DNA of 64,000 nt from Thysanoteuthis rhombus (taxonomy: Eukaryota; Mollusca; Cephalopoda; Oegopsida; Thysanoteuthidae), in the NCBI GenBank assembly GCA_963457665.1, contig OY735231.1:37565406-37629405 (forward strand). Reading direction: 5' to 3'. The position numbers were made by a program, and so were the translations under genes. Shown one piece after another: positions 1 to 11,142 of this stretch (position 1 is its first letter; the number at the start of each line of letters is the position of its first letter). Below the pieces are notes generated by a model. The model had not been told where the DNA came from, searched no databases, and saw nothing but the letters and a program-made list of their open reading frames with translations.

Positions 1-893
1 GGAAGCATTCAGATGCCTAAAATCAAAACTAAAGCTAATTTTAGAAAGACAAGGGTTCATTTAACTAAAGTAAGGTCTCCTGGCAATCAAAACTAACATC
101 ATATAAAGCTCCATCTCTGATGTATGAAGGTAGCAAATAATATTGACCTCTGTATCTATGACTGTCTTTAGTAGTTCTTAGCCACAAGTGAGCATGGAGC
201 CTGATAATATGTTTGTTGAATATCAGAAATAAGACTTCAATTTTAGGTTATGGAACAAACAGAAATAATAGAGTTCAGTGTTTAGTCTTTTATTTCATGA
301 TTCAGTGTAATACTTCCCGTCCCCATAACACTTCATTTCTTTTTATGAAATAGAAAAAGAAGCAGGCGAGAGGTGGAACAGGCATAATTGAGTCGGGAGG
401 GTGATCCACTGCTGACTGTATCAGCAACTGCATTTTAACCATACAAATATATGCACAGACCAGAATACATTTTACAGAATGAAACATAAAATCCTTTGGA
501 ATTTTCAGATGAATACAGGTCACCCAATCCAGGCATGAAGACCAGATCTAGATGTAGGAGAACAGAATCTGTCAGGTAAAGCAGACCGCAGAGTGAAGCT
601 GAAAGGAACTAAAAAGCTCAGGAAGTATCTTGACCTTGCCAGAGAACTAAAAGAATTATGGAAGATGGAGGCAATAGTAGTATCAATCATGGCTGGATTT
701 CAGGGAACAGCCCTAAAAAAACGTGGCCAAGAAGTTGGAGGAATTGATAATCCGGAGAAGAACCACGACCATCCAGATGACAGTGCTACTAAAATCAGTT
801 AGAATACTGAGAAAGTTCTGGAATATTGAAGAGAATTGCTGTCACTTGATCATCAGTGAAAGCTACCAGTCAATACTGGTGTGAAAGCTCAAT

Positions 894-930
894 GATTATA
901 ATAATTAATAATATTAATAATATTAATAAT
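894..930. repeat. (TAA)n-like microsatellite
   Basis: Irregular run of TAA/AAT triplets (units such as TAATATTAATAAT). It lies just before a family S repeat. Confidence 0.7.
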
Positions 931-974
931 CTATAAAGCTTTCAATCTGGTCATTTCAAATTTGTCACTCTTTT

Positions 975-1545
975 TACTTAGTCAAAAAAAATAATATTCA
1001 AAGGGGAATTATGGATCACAGTCACCCTTATATATTGCTTTTTTCCTCATAAATTAAGCTGGGGTGATGCTAAAATTAAGTTACCTTGATGAAAATACTA
1101 CCAGTATTGTTTGAAACAAATTAATGATTAAAAAAAAAAAAGGTATGGTTGATAGGGAGATCAATTAAAGAATTGGAAAAAAAAGGGTGATTAATCAATT
1201 TAATTTTCTTGCCTTTTTTCGGGCCGTGATCACTGAATAGTAAAATTTTCAAAAAACAAGCATGAATACTGCTGGACACAAACTAAGGGATCAATTTGGC
1301 ATAAGCTTTCATTGTAAACTGAACCCCCAAATAAAAACCAATATTTAAAAAAAAAAAAAGCAACAAATGTTTTCCCCACTCATTGAGGGGTGTGTGCATG
1401 CAAAATTTCCAGTTTTTGCTGTGAACAATTAGGGGCAGGTGAAGTCCAGATAGTTGGATACATATAAATGTCAGCACACATAAAATCACCAAAACTCAGC
1501 AACAGTGATCAAACCAGTCTATGGTGGGTAGCAGTGATTAACATC
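975..1545 (+). repeat. Dispersed repeat family S, copy 1
   Basis: Shares a long alignable sequence with 50880-51375. Matching blocks include GGGGAATTATGGATC near the left, a middle AATTTGGC block, and a right part with GGTGAAGTCCAGATA followed by GGTAGCAGTG. The middle (about 1155-1345) also matches the core of family A, with AATTGGAAAAAAAAGGG and GACACAAACTAAGGGA, but both ends differ from family A. The element is therefore modular. The right end leads into a tRNA-like sequence that is better kept in the second copy. No coding capacity was seen. Confidence 0.6.
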
Positions 1546-2789
1546 TCCCAACTTGAGGTAGGAGAAACAACTATAAGAAGTTGAGTTAAAATTAAAAAAG
1601 AACAATTTGAAAGAAATCTATTTTCAACATTTTAACTGGAGAGAAATAGCATTTGATCATTTATTGAATATTTTCCTTGTGTCAGTGAATAAAAAAGGTG
1701 TAGATTTCCATAACAAGATCTGCAAATAAAGCCGTCCAATGGATACCAATAATCTAAAGAAAGAGAAGACGGCCAAAGATGAGCTGGTGACGGACAGGGG
1801 AGAGGGACCTCCAACTGGTTAATGGAAGCTTGAATGACATCATCATACTGACTGAAAATCATATAAGGTAGAGTGCCTTGACTGCCTCATTTGTCAGATG
1901 ATGCAGATGCAACTGAGCCTTAGTTTCCAGGAAAGAGGAACCTTGTTTAGTCAAGGAAATAACAGACTGACCCATGATGAACTTTTATGATAGATAAAAA
2001 CAAAACAAACTTGCCATCATAGACAATCCTTGAACAACCGTCAAAGTTTAAAGTACTGTAAAAAATTTCTATTAGAGAATGAATATAATCAGAATAAAAT
2101 CTATTTATGACATCACTGGTGTTTTTCACTGGAAAACTTCTAAAAATACAGTAAAAAAACATCTAGTAACATCTAGATGTTGTTATTAAATCCACCAGAA
2201 TAAAACCAAAAAAGTTCAGAGAACTTTTTTTCCAAAAATAAAAATAATTATTTTAGAAAGGCTCTAATGGTGTACTAATGCCAATATTGAAGACTGTAGA
2301 AAAAAACGTTATGAGGCATAATCCAGTGTTTGAGATTTTCTGAGTCTGAGAAGCATTTGTGTGTATGTGTGTGGATGGATGTATTCACATCTGAGAACTG
2401 CTTTATAGATTCAAGTAGGTAGATTCCAAAGGTTCTCTTTTTAATAGGGAGGATATTTAAGTTAAAAATAGAATGAGGTTTGCAAAAAAATATATTTTTT
2501 ACATCATTCATTTTTTACTTTCTCCACAAACTAAGAAGACTTCATATCTATTCTCATTTCTCAGTTTCATTAAGGCCAAATTATGTTTGGTCAATTCAAA
2601 GTCATTAAGTGTCATATATTATGCATCATGCTAAAGACAAGTAATTATGTCTAATTGATACTTTTTGTCTCCGGCGGAAAAAGCCACTGTGGCTATCATT
2701 TGATATGAGTGTCAGTCATTGTTGCCATTGTTTCCTTTTTCTCAATCAGATAACTTCGTTATTTCTCAATATATTTCAATAAAATTTTG

Positions 2790-2990
2790 TATGTATGATT
2801 GTGGAGAGATTCTACCTGAGTGGGCAGTGAGTTATGGTCAATCCAGTATTATGCTTGGATTTTATAAGCATGAAAAAACTCCAGGTATCTCAGTTAATGG
2901 TTCTAATAAACAATTAATTACCACTCTCTCTCTCTGAACTATTTTCTACCAGGGATCTTTTTACTTTTAGGATTTTTGTACCTTTGTCTC
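2790..2990 (+). repeat. Dispersed repeat family M, copy 1
   Basis: Aligns with 61735-61935 in the same orientation. Shared pieces are AGAGATTCTACC, GTGAGTTATGG/AG, TTTTATAAGCA, TCTCAGTTAATG-like and AATTACCACT-like stretches. No open frame or recognisable protein was found. The class is unknown; it is probably an old non-autonomous element. Confidence 0.5.
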
Positions 2991-3550
2991 TGAAGAACTG
3001 AGAAATAGCTCAGGGATTAAATCAGTTGATTTGGTGCCAAAAGACAAGTTCTGTTACCAGAACATTGAAGGTATAGATTACTGACTATCACACAGCTGGC
3101 AGGAAGAAATCTCTGATTTCTAAATCGGTACTGATGGAACACTTAAGAAAGCATCAGTGCCATTCTGCGAATAACCATGAAAAAAATTCAAAACTATAGC
3201 AGATGATTGTTTAGAAAACCGAAACCTTACAGTTTAGAACAAATTTAAAATAAAACAATTTACTATTTCTAAGTGTAACCTTCTGAATATTTGAACTAAA
3301 GGCCTTGTTCCAAAACTCCTATTTTTTCCCTGGTCTCTTTTGGCACCATATTTTTATTGTTTTAATGCTGGTAATATTAGTAACAGTAATATTATCTTGA
3401 TTGTCAAACGTTATCATTATTAATTTTTTTACGGATATATTTTCTTTCATCTCAATTTCAGTTGCTTTTCATGGCAATTAATCAGACAGTAAGACTAATG
3501 CATTAAGAATAAAGGGTAGGTTTAAAAGTTAGATTTGATCTTCTGTCAAT

Positions 3551-3690
3551 CACAGGGTACTCATAGCTCAAGCTGTAAGAGTAGCTGGTATGGATACCAA
3601 GGCTTCCCCGAGGCAAAGTTTGAATCTCATCGGGAACTTATCCTTTATTTTTGATCCATGTTGTTTACTCAGGGCCATAGACATGAGTCA
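3551..3690 (+). repeat. tRNA-derived SINE-like sequence
   Basis: An A-box-like TAGCTCAAGCTG (3564-3575) is followed about 40 bases later by a B-box-like AGTTTGAATCTC (3617-3628), the spacing of a tRNA-type internal promoter. No acceptor stem pairs around it, so it is not a working tRNA gene. The body beyond 3640 was not recognised. Confidence 0.4.
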
Positions 3691-5334
3691 TTGTGAAAAC
3701 CAACTAAAATTAAGATGAAAGAAATCACTTGTCAAAAATTAATAACAATGATGATTAAAATACTTAAATTGGAAAGTAAATTGGTGGTTGGTACTGTCTA
3801 TAATTTTGAAGAGTCATTGGATCTTCAGAGGCATGTGTTTGATCCCAACTACTATATAGTATACAAACATGGGATATGAATAAACATGATAAGCTTAAAC
3901 AAGAGAGTGTGTGACATAGATTCTTGTGAAAGATGGTTTCAAATGGCTATAAAAGAAAAAAAAAGACACCTAAAGACAATAAGAAAGGAGTAGAAGCTAT
4001 TATTTTCTTCAAATTCATAGCTTAAGATCGGGGCAATGTTAGGTTTATTTACTATGTAGATACAAAAAAAAAATGAGAAATAGAAAGGAACTCATACTTT
4101 CAATAATCCAACGTCATCAGCATATGCAAAACAATCTTTAGGCACAAAGTGTCTGAATAAGAAAATATAATGATGATATCATTCCAAGAGTTGTTCTAAC
4201 TATTAATTATTGAACTTAATTCCTTTGTTGCTTCTTTGTTTCCACAAAATTTCAGTTAGTCCAATCTACTTCCATTTGTAGGTAGCAACAGGGCCAGTCT
4301 TTGGAGCTGTGGGGTCTGTAATCAAGGTCTACAGAATCTTAGAAATATAAATAAACTTTATATCTCTTCAATAGAATGGGAAGCAAACAAAATATGTGCT
4401 CGAAAATTTCTCAGGTATAATTTTTATGCTCTTCTGTAATTGATTAACGTTATTTAATTCAAGTACAATAAAAATAATTCAAATTACAGACAGTGTGAAT
4501 AAACAGTGTTAAATCTTTAAGAATTCTTGAGAAATATAACATTGTTGCTGTTTTCTATAAATCATCTTGCTCATCTGCAATGTGGTGTTATGTGTATTTG
4601 ACAAGACTAGAAAATATTCAAGTGCGGGGCCCCCTTAGGCACAGGGCCCAATAGGGAGCATTTGATTCAACCGGCTTAAAGCTGACCCTGGGGAGTAAAC
4701 AGAAAAGAAATGGTGGCTAATCTAAAAATAAAAACAGCACAATGAGTGAGTTCAACAGTCCGAACTACTCTTGGAATAAATTTTTAGCACAGGTATACCC
4801 TGCTTTCTGAAAGTTCACTTTTTTTGCTTTCATGGAAAAAGGTGGAAGGCAAAAATAGCTTTCAGTCTTTGTTTTGTTGTGAGCTGTTACGTCTCTCTCT
4901 CTAACACCCCAGTTTCCTATATCTCCTGCCACCCCAACCTCAGACAATTCAGCCTGACATACCATCATTGCCACCAAAATTTTTCGTTTATAAATTAATG
5001 GTAATTGCCTCATTGCTTTTGCGTCATTTCAACGTATAAAATGTTCTTAGGAATGCTCTCCTTCTGAATCGGAAAGGAAACCTGTATTCCTTTCTACAGA
5101 GTGAAGTGTGTAAAAGAAACAATAGCCACTAAAATAAACATTATGAAAATCCTGGCATATTGGGGAAATTGTCAGAATTTAGTGAAGCTCTGCACTCTAC
5201 TAAGTGAATTCTTTCTAGTTTAAGGGTAAATTGCACGCCCGACTTAGCCTGTTTGTCAGGATATGAATATTGAATTCTAAACCTGATGATTTCCTGTGTA
5301 GTTTTTGTTTTTCACCTTTACCAATGAAGTTGGA

Positions 5335-5820
5335 AGATGTATATATATTCACTCATGTTTGTCTGTCTGTCTATCCAGCTTTCTATCTGTCAGTCTTTTT
5401 GTCCACACAATATCTCCAAAAGTTCTCAATGAGTATAAATAAATTTTTTCTGGAAGAGTGAGCTATAGGCTGCAGAAAAATTGATTAAATTTGGGGGCGG
5501 ATAGAGGAATTAGTTTCTGATATTTTTATCAATCCGCAGTAAAAATTTACCAGACTTAATGGAACTTTCGGGAAAGGAAGTTATTAAAAAGGGAGATAAT
5601 TTAATATTGGTACATTTATAATGCTCTACCTTGTGATGTATTTATCTTTTTCCATTCATTAAAAATCTATCAATTTATTCATTCATGTTTGTTCACAGAA
5701 TATCACCAAAACCAAAATTTTTCAATGAATTTCAATGACGTTTTGGGGAATGGTGAGTCATATGAGATGAGGAAGTATTGATTAACTTTTGGAGTGGATC
5801 CAGGAATTTCCTTTCACTTA
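5335..5820 (+). repeat. Degenerate direct repeat, two units about 330 bp apart
   Basis: The unit at 5350-5515 and the unit at 5680-5815 share the order CATGTTTGT, then CACA-AATATC-CCAAAA, then CAATGA-T--AAT, then GTGAG, then TTGATTAA-TTTGG and GGA-T-AGGAATT. The copies are diverged. They may be two fragments of one dispersed family or an old local duplication. Confidence 0.4.
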
Positions 5821-6647
5821 CCTTCCCTGCATCGTTGCTATATATGAACTAATTTTCATTCAGTTTTCAATGACAATGGCATTGGTAGAAGTATGTTCTC
5901 TCTGAGTGCTATCCAGTTTAATCAGTTCAACTTTCAAACTTGTCTTATAGACTTAATCTAATTGTACACATCTCATTATCAAGTTCTTTTAACTTTTCTG
6001 GAGCAGGTTTATAGGCATGGGTGAGTTTTTTTGGTCTATACGAGTGTGAATCAATGTCCAAAGTTTGAGGTAGTTATTAGCAAAAATCTGAAATTTTGTC
6101 AGTATAATGTTCTGATTAATATTCATTACTGAGTCAAGATCATTGACAAGAATGGAGATTTTGTTGAGTACAAAAATGCTTTTTCAATTATTATTATTAG
6201 GCTGTTGACTTATTGATGTATTTATGTGAGATATCAACTTTTCGGGGATGGTTTCAAATCTGAAATATGCACATCTACATATAAACTAAAACAGAAAAAA
6301 TAGAATCAAACCTGGTTGAATTTTTGTGAGAAAAAAAAGATCAATTCTGTAGGCTATGAAATAGGTTATATGATATATGATTCTGGAAGGTAATGAAGGG
6401 GAGATGGTTGTTACTTAGTAACCATAATCTCAAAGAAATACTTCAAATAATGATAGCCTACTGGGAGTTAAGGTAATAAATTAATGAATTATGTACTAAT
6501 CAATTTCTTGGCTCAACAAATTAAACTTTATTACTTGAAGTCTGATTCAAGTCTTTTGATTCTAAATTTTTTTGATTGTTTAAGCCATTAAACAATTCTC
6601 CCAGATTTACTGAAGATATATGTGACAATTGAAAAAAGGAAAAAATG

Positions 6648-7070
6648 AACAGTTATTGGTCAGTCACTCGATAGGAACCGTCATGTGATCAATGTCTTTT
6701 GGCAGCATGCTGTGTTGGGGGGATCAAGAGAATTGGAAAAAGGGGTGATCAATCAATAAATCACTTCTCTCACCTTTTTTGGGCAATGATCACTAAAAAA
6801 ACTGAATTTTCAAAAAACAAGTGTGAATGCTGCGAGACGCTAACAAAGAGACCAATTTAGCGGAAACTGCAAATTTACCCATCTTTTTTTAAGGGGGGGG
6901 GGAAAGCAAAAAATGTTTTTTATAGACAAAATAAGGAGTAAATGTAAATTTTTAGCCCTCTAGCTTCATTAGTGTGGTTTGTTCCACATGATACATGCAT
7001 TGCCATCCAACCAGCTAGACCAACTTAAAAACTGAAAAAAACCTATGTTTTGGTTGACAATTTCTAAAGA
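6648..7070 (+). repeat. Dispersed repeat family A, nearly full copy
   Basis: This copy is used here to describe the family. In order it has a left end of the type GGTCTGGTTAGTCACTCAAT (here diverged), CATGTGA-CAATGTCTTTTGG, GCATGCTGTGTTGGGG, paired GATCAAT motifs around AATTGGAAAAA, GGGCAATGATCACTAAAAAA, a G-rich then A-rich middle, AATAAGGAGTAAATG, CCTCTAGC, a CATA/GCCA-repeat segment, AGACCAACTT, ACTGAAGAAACC-like, and a right end TGTTTTGGTTGACAATTTCT. There is no open frame of note and no tRNA-like head. It is best read as a non-autonomous element; TA target sites suggest a Tc1/mariner-type relative. Confidence 0.75.
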
Positions 7071-7630
7071 ACAAACATGAAATATTCTATATGAATGAAA
7101 AAAGAGGAAAAGAATGTAGTCTCAAAGCCTGCCAAACCAGTTGAAATTACTCTCTCACTTTTGGCAAAGCCGGTAATCTAATGGCCTATAATACATGGTA
7201 AATCATTTAATATATGGTCTTTCACAAGAGATTGCTTCTATTCTATTCAGGTGTGGTATCACCATGTCAATGATGATTAGAAAGCAATGGTTATTGATCT
7301 CCTAATGCATATGGATGTAATGAGATACTCGGAAAGAATGGGAAGCAATTTAGGGAGCAATGTCAATTGATAGGTGCAAATATGAAATAATAACCACAGG
7401 AGCACTGAGTGTCCTTGGGATATAGCTCAATCGTGCACAGGTGTGGAAGTCATAAAATCAATGCTTAAAGCTTCGGCATAAGATTATTATCACCAGTATG
7501 TAGCATGGAGAAAAAATTCATTTTGAAGATGAACCTTTGAAGAAAGATTATAGCTGTGATATGACATAAAATAAAACAAGCTTTAGATATGTCAAAACAC
7601 GAAGCCATTGAGACTCATAGACTCTAAGGA

Positions 7631-7982
7631 TGTTTCAAAAAGTAATTATATATTTTTATGTTTGGAAAGTAATTATGTAAAAGAGATAAAAACGAATGCC
7701 AGTGATGTTTAATTAAATACTATTTATCAATAACGCAATCCCCATCATCATCAATGACAGCAGCCCAATCGGAAGACATATTTTCAATTCCTTGTTGGAA
7801 AAATTCTGCATTTTTTTGCTTTCTATCCTCCATTGGGTTAAATTTTACAATACACCATAAATGACACAGTGCCAGATAGAATAGATAATGAACTAAATCC
7901 AGGTTGGTTGGCTCATAAATTATTGCAGTGAAATATGTAATTACTTTCTGAACATGAAAATATGTAATAACTCTCTGAACAT
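7631..7982 (-). mobile_element. Internally deleted mariner-like element (about 350 bp)
   Basis: Both ends carry related sequence in inverted orientation (AAAGTAATTATATATTTT on the left; AATATGTAATAACTCTCTGA on the right). At each end the motif occurs twice, about 28 bases apart. Between them lies a 37-codon minus-strand frame (7720-7833) that begins M-E-D-R-K and carries FFQQGIENM and DDDGDCVIDK. This matches the usual C-terminal end of mariner transposases (FYRQGIENL...VIDNNGNYI-type). The DNA-binding domain and catalytic aspartates are missing, so the copy cannot move on its own. It may be a MITE-like deletion product. Confidence 0.65.
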
Positions 7983-8156
7983 CATCATAATGATAGTGAT
8001 GATACTACTATTAATAATAATGTAGTACAATCCACAGCACTGTTGTGATAGGTGAGGATAGGTGGAGACCTGATGAGACTTACTGTTAATCAGCCTCCAG
8101 TGATTACCACCACACAACTGGCAGGAAACTTATCTGTAGCTAAGTCAAAATGCAAA

Positions 8157-8186
8157 ATATATATATATATGAGTGTGTGTGTGTGT

Positions 8187-8248
<62 letters not shown>

Positions 8249-8250
8249 CT
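8157..8250. repeat. (AT)n-(GT)n microsatellite
   Basis: A short AT run passes into about 80 bases of GT with one ATG-type interruption, then TATGTGCCTATGTGCGCG. It lies inside the intron. Confidence 0.9.
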
Positions 8251-9202
8251 ATGTGCGCGTAAAGAATAGACTATTCGCTTGAGGTTGATAGTCAAATTTT
8301 CACTAGACAACTAAGAATTGCTGCCAAAATTGAGGAAACTGGGACACGGTGAATCATGATTCTTTACAAATGCAAAGGGACCTAAATTCAAACCAAAAGC
8401 AATATTTAGAGGTACTTTTACTTTCATTATAGAGCCACAACCATTCGAAATTTTCTAATTGGGCTATATGAAATGAATTAAGATAGTATTAGAATTATTT
8501 ATTGTCCAAACTCCAATCACTGAGCTTGCTCTTTGGAAAGATGTAAGGTTATCTTTCTCAATGGTATGTGTGGGGAACAGTGAATTAGGTCACTGTGGAT
8601 CACTTTGGGGACATGCGAATAACAATTCTTTTAACATGAAGTTTTTAAGTCTGGAAAAGCCAAAGTCTTACTCTTTTGTGTTTCCTCAGGGAGAGGACAT
8701 TGCAGAAATTCTATTTGAGCAGATAGTCGGCATCTCACCAAAGCCCATTCAAAAAGGTGAAACAGCCTGAGTGGCACACCTAAATGAATTCTCTGTTGAC
8801 ATGAGGAAATATTTTGATTCCCTGTGATAATAATAATGTTCTTTTGATTAAAGATGATCCTGTCAATTAATTTCATGTAGTTTACTAGGAAACTAAAAGA
8901 GCATTTTAATGTAACTTTTGTAACATTCTTTTTTCTTTTCTTGTTGGATGGTTCCTGTAGTGTGCTAATAAATTTTTGCTTATAAATGTTCAAGAGACTT
9001 TTATAATCACTTTCAGGACTACAATTCAACAATACTTTAATAAAATGTGTAGTTGCTATCACTTTGGGACTTCTTTAGATTGTTCAATCTTATGCTGATT
9101 CACTGTGCCCCAGGGGATGATTCACTGTGTCCTAGGGCTGGGGTACAGTGGACCAAAAATCACTTGTCTGCTACTAACTTAGATAGATATTACCTTTTTG
9201 AA

Positions 9203-9500
9203 CAACCGTAGACATCAAAGATGGCAAAGGGCTTTATCTTTTTTTATGCATGTTATGTTTGTGTGAGGGCTTGTTCCAACACTCCTGCCTTTTACCCTTT
9301 TGTCAACAGACTTTAAAATTGGCATCGGTACTCTTAGAAGATGTTTTTTTTTATTTTAGATTTTTTCCCATGGAAAATGCCATTGATATCATGAATAGAA
9401 TTCTGACCGTATTTATTCTTGAATGGAATTTTCTTATATGATTTCAAACTTTGATATACAGTTGTTCAATTATTTATTGTGATGGTGAGCCTTTACACAG
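9203..9500 (+). repeat. Dispersed repeat family B, copy 1
   Basis: Aligns with 36160-36565 in the same orientation. Shared blocks are CAACCGTAG-CATCAAA, TTATC-TTTTTT, GTTCCA, AAAATTGG-ATC-GTAC, GGAAAATGCCA, AATT-ATTCTGACC and TTCAATTATT---GTGATGGTGAG. No coding frame is shared between the copies. The class is unknown. Confidence 0.55.
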
Positions 9501-9598
9501 CCAACCAAGTTGATCTTTCTTTTTTTACCCTAATATATTTATGAAATTAACTTCTACCTACAATTAATTTTTTCTGATCCAGTGTGCCTCAGTTTCCC

Positions 9599-9601
<3 letters not shown>

Positions 9602-9633
<32 letters not shown>
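9602..9633. repeat. (AT)n microsatellite
   Basis: Sixteen uninterrupted AT units followed by GTGTATG. Confidence 0.9.
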
Positions 9634-9637
<4 letters not shown>

Positions 9638-9639
9638 AT

Positions 9640-9715
9640 GTTTTTGGAAACAGTGCCAAAGAAGATCAACCAAAGAACTTTAACTTGGCTTAAATTCATC
9701 TAATTTGAGGTTTTG
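9640..9715 (+). repeat. Dispersed repeat family D, copy 1
   Basis: Starts TTTTTGGAAACAGTGCCAAA and continues with AAGA-CAA-CAAAGAACTTTAA, TTGGCTTAAATT and CTAATTTGA. Closely related to 10197-10290 and 14115-14220. All three recognised copies lie within 5 kb around the junctophilin exon and in the same orientation. Confidence 0.55.
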
Positions 9716-10196
9716 GGGGCTCTTGAGCTGACAACTGTTTATAGCTAAGTAATATTATGATATAAAGTGCTCTTCGCTACAATTCATGATACATAGTCAA
9801 AATAGTTGGCAAACAAAGTGTCCAATGGTACATCAGTCAGTGGTATATCAATCACTCCATTGTTATTTAAGTCATTCAGGCTTGGGTTTTCCAAGGGCTA
9901 AAAAGCAAGGACATCATCAATGGACTTAAGTTTTCTCATTTATTTTAAGAAACCCTGGGAAGTTACGTACCATTCTGAACATTATAAGATGTAGATTCCA
10001 TTTATGGCAAAATGATATAGATATAATGGTCATGTGACCTCATAATGTATTCAAAATGGGCACTGTATCAAGAATGATTGCAAAATTTAATGTGCATCTA
10101 TGTGCGTTCCTGGGTTGAATGAGTTAAAGAATCAACCTACGCAATCTGCATGTACATCATAAATGAAGCTTGTAATAAATATCTTGAGAGAAGCAG

Positions 10197-10290
10197 GTTT
10201 TTGGAAACAATGCCAAAGAAGACCAATCAAAGAACTTTAAATTGGCTTAAATTTTCCTAATTTGACATTAAATTGAAGATAATGATTTTG
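10197..10290 (+). repeat. Dispersed repeat family D, copy 2
   Basis: Best preserved copy of family D, with GGAAACAATGCCAAAGAAGA, CCAATCAAAGAACTTTAAAT, GGCTTAAATTTTCCTAATTT and then GACATTAAATTGA. No inverted partner was seen in the flanks. Confidence 0.55.
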
Positions 10291-10689
10291 TTATTGTCAC
10301 TACAACTTTAGTGCAGAACTTTAATTAGCCTCATTTATCTTCTAGATTGCTCAAATGGGATAGTTTAGAAGTGATGCTTTTCATGTTGGTAAATTGTTGC
10401 ACAAAAAAAGATGAAATATGGTTAAGAAGTTGGTTGTGATGGCAATGTTTTGTTCATTGTTTTTATTTTGTAGCAATGCCAATTAAGTGCATTAGCTGAA
10501 TTTTCTTTTCATCTGCCAAACTGTTGCTAGTGATTCTGACTCTAAAAATTCTATTTAATCATGCTAAATGGTCAGTTATTGGCTGATATCACATTGCATC
10601 ACACACTGATCTTTTGAAAGAAGAGAGTAAAATGTTTCCTTTTAGAGATACATTTTTGACATCAAGTCACCTCACTCAAACTAGCTTCT

Positions 10690-11110
10690 CAAATGATGTT
10701 AGAAGGTGAGTAAAATATTAAAAGGTTAAAAAGATTATGCTAAATTTTTAAAAAAGTATGTATAAGTGTAGGGAAGAAATTAGATTATGCAAAAAAGGAT
10801 TTCTGAGACTAGGTAAAGGAATTGAATATTAAAAACTGATGCATGTGTAGGTAAAAACCAAATTGAATAAAAAAAATGATGGATGAGTGTCAGTAAAAAA
10901 TTAAAGGTTAAAAAAGTCAAATTCAATTTGATGAATGGTGTTGAGTGTAGGTAACAAAATCAAATTTGAAAAAAAGTTGTGTTCAGGGTCAGTAAAAAAA
11001 TTTGTGTGAGTGTAGGTAAAATAATTTGAATAAAATGAAATGAAAAATGATTGGAGAATATTGGTTAAAAAATTTAACTGTATTAAAATTGATGTATGAG
11101 TGTTGATGAA
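10690..11110 (+). repeat. Degenerate AT-rich minisatellite beside the exon's 5' splice site
   Basis: The motif GAGTGTAGGTAAAA and variants (TGTAGGGAAG, GTGTAGGTAAAAACC, GAGTGTCAGTAAAAAA, GAGTGTAGGTAACAAAA, CAGGGTCAGTAAAAAAA, GAGTGTTGATGAAAAA) recurs about ten times at uneven spacing of roughly 20-60 bases, separated by A-rich or AAATTGAAT-like filler. On the gene's strand it reads as repeated TTTTACCTACACTC. It ends about 30 bases from the junctophilin 5' splice site. Confidence 0.6.
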
Positions 11111-11140
11111 AAAAAGTGCTGGTCATCATTTTTTTTCCTT

Positions 11141-11142
11141 AC
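11141..11142 (-). other. 5' splice site of the junctophilin exon
   Basis: On the minus strand the exon ends ...ATTACAAG and is followed by GTAAGG, a good match to the metazoan donor consensus AG|GTAAGT. The coding frame stops aligning with the family at this point, and the last codon is left with two bases. Confidence 0.85.

Larger units (their letters stand above)
1..11142 (-). other. Downstream intron (or 3' side) of the junctophilin gene
   Basis: The only recognisable exon ends in a 5' splice site at 11142-11141 reading leftward, so this stretch should begin as intron. I looked for the next junctophilin segment, the alanine- and lysine-rich helical region with its C-terminal membrane anchor, on the minus strand and did not see it. 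The next exon is probably left of the window. The stretch holds dispersed repeats, one mariner remnant and several microsatellites, listed separately. I see nothing identifiable in 1-890, 1560-2780, 3690-5330, 5820-6640, 7070-7630 or 8260-9200. Confidence 0.65.

Noticed and set aside
8631..9062. 143-residue minus-strand open frame
   Set aside because: No recognisable domain, AT-driven lysine/isoleucine-rich composition and no convincing splice sites. Several short frames overlap it on the other strand.
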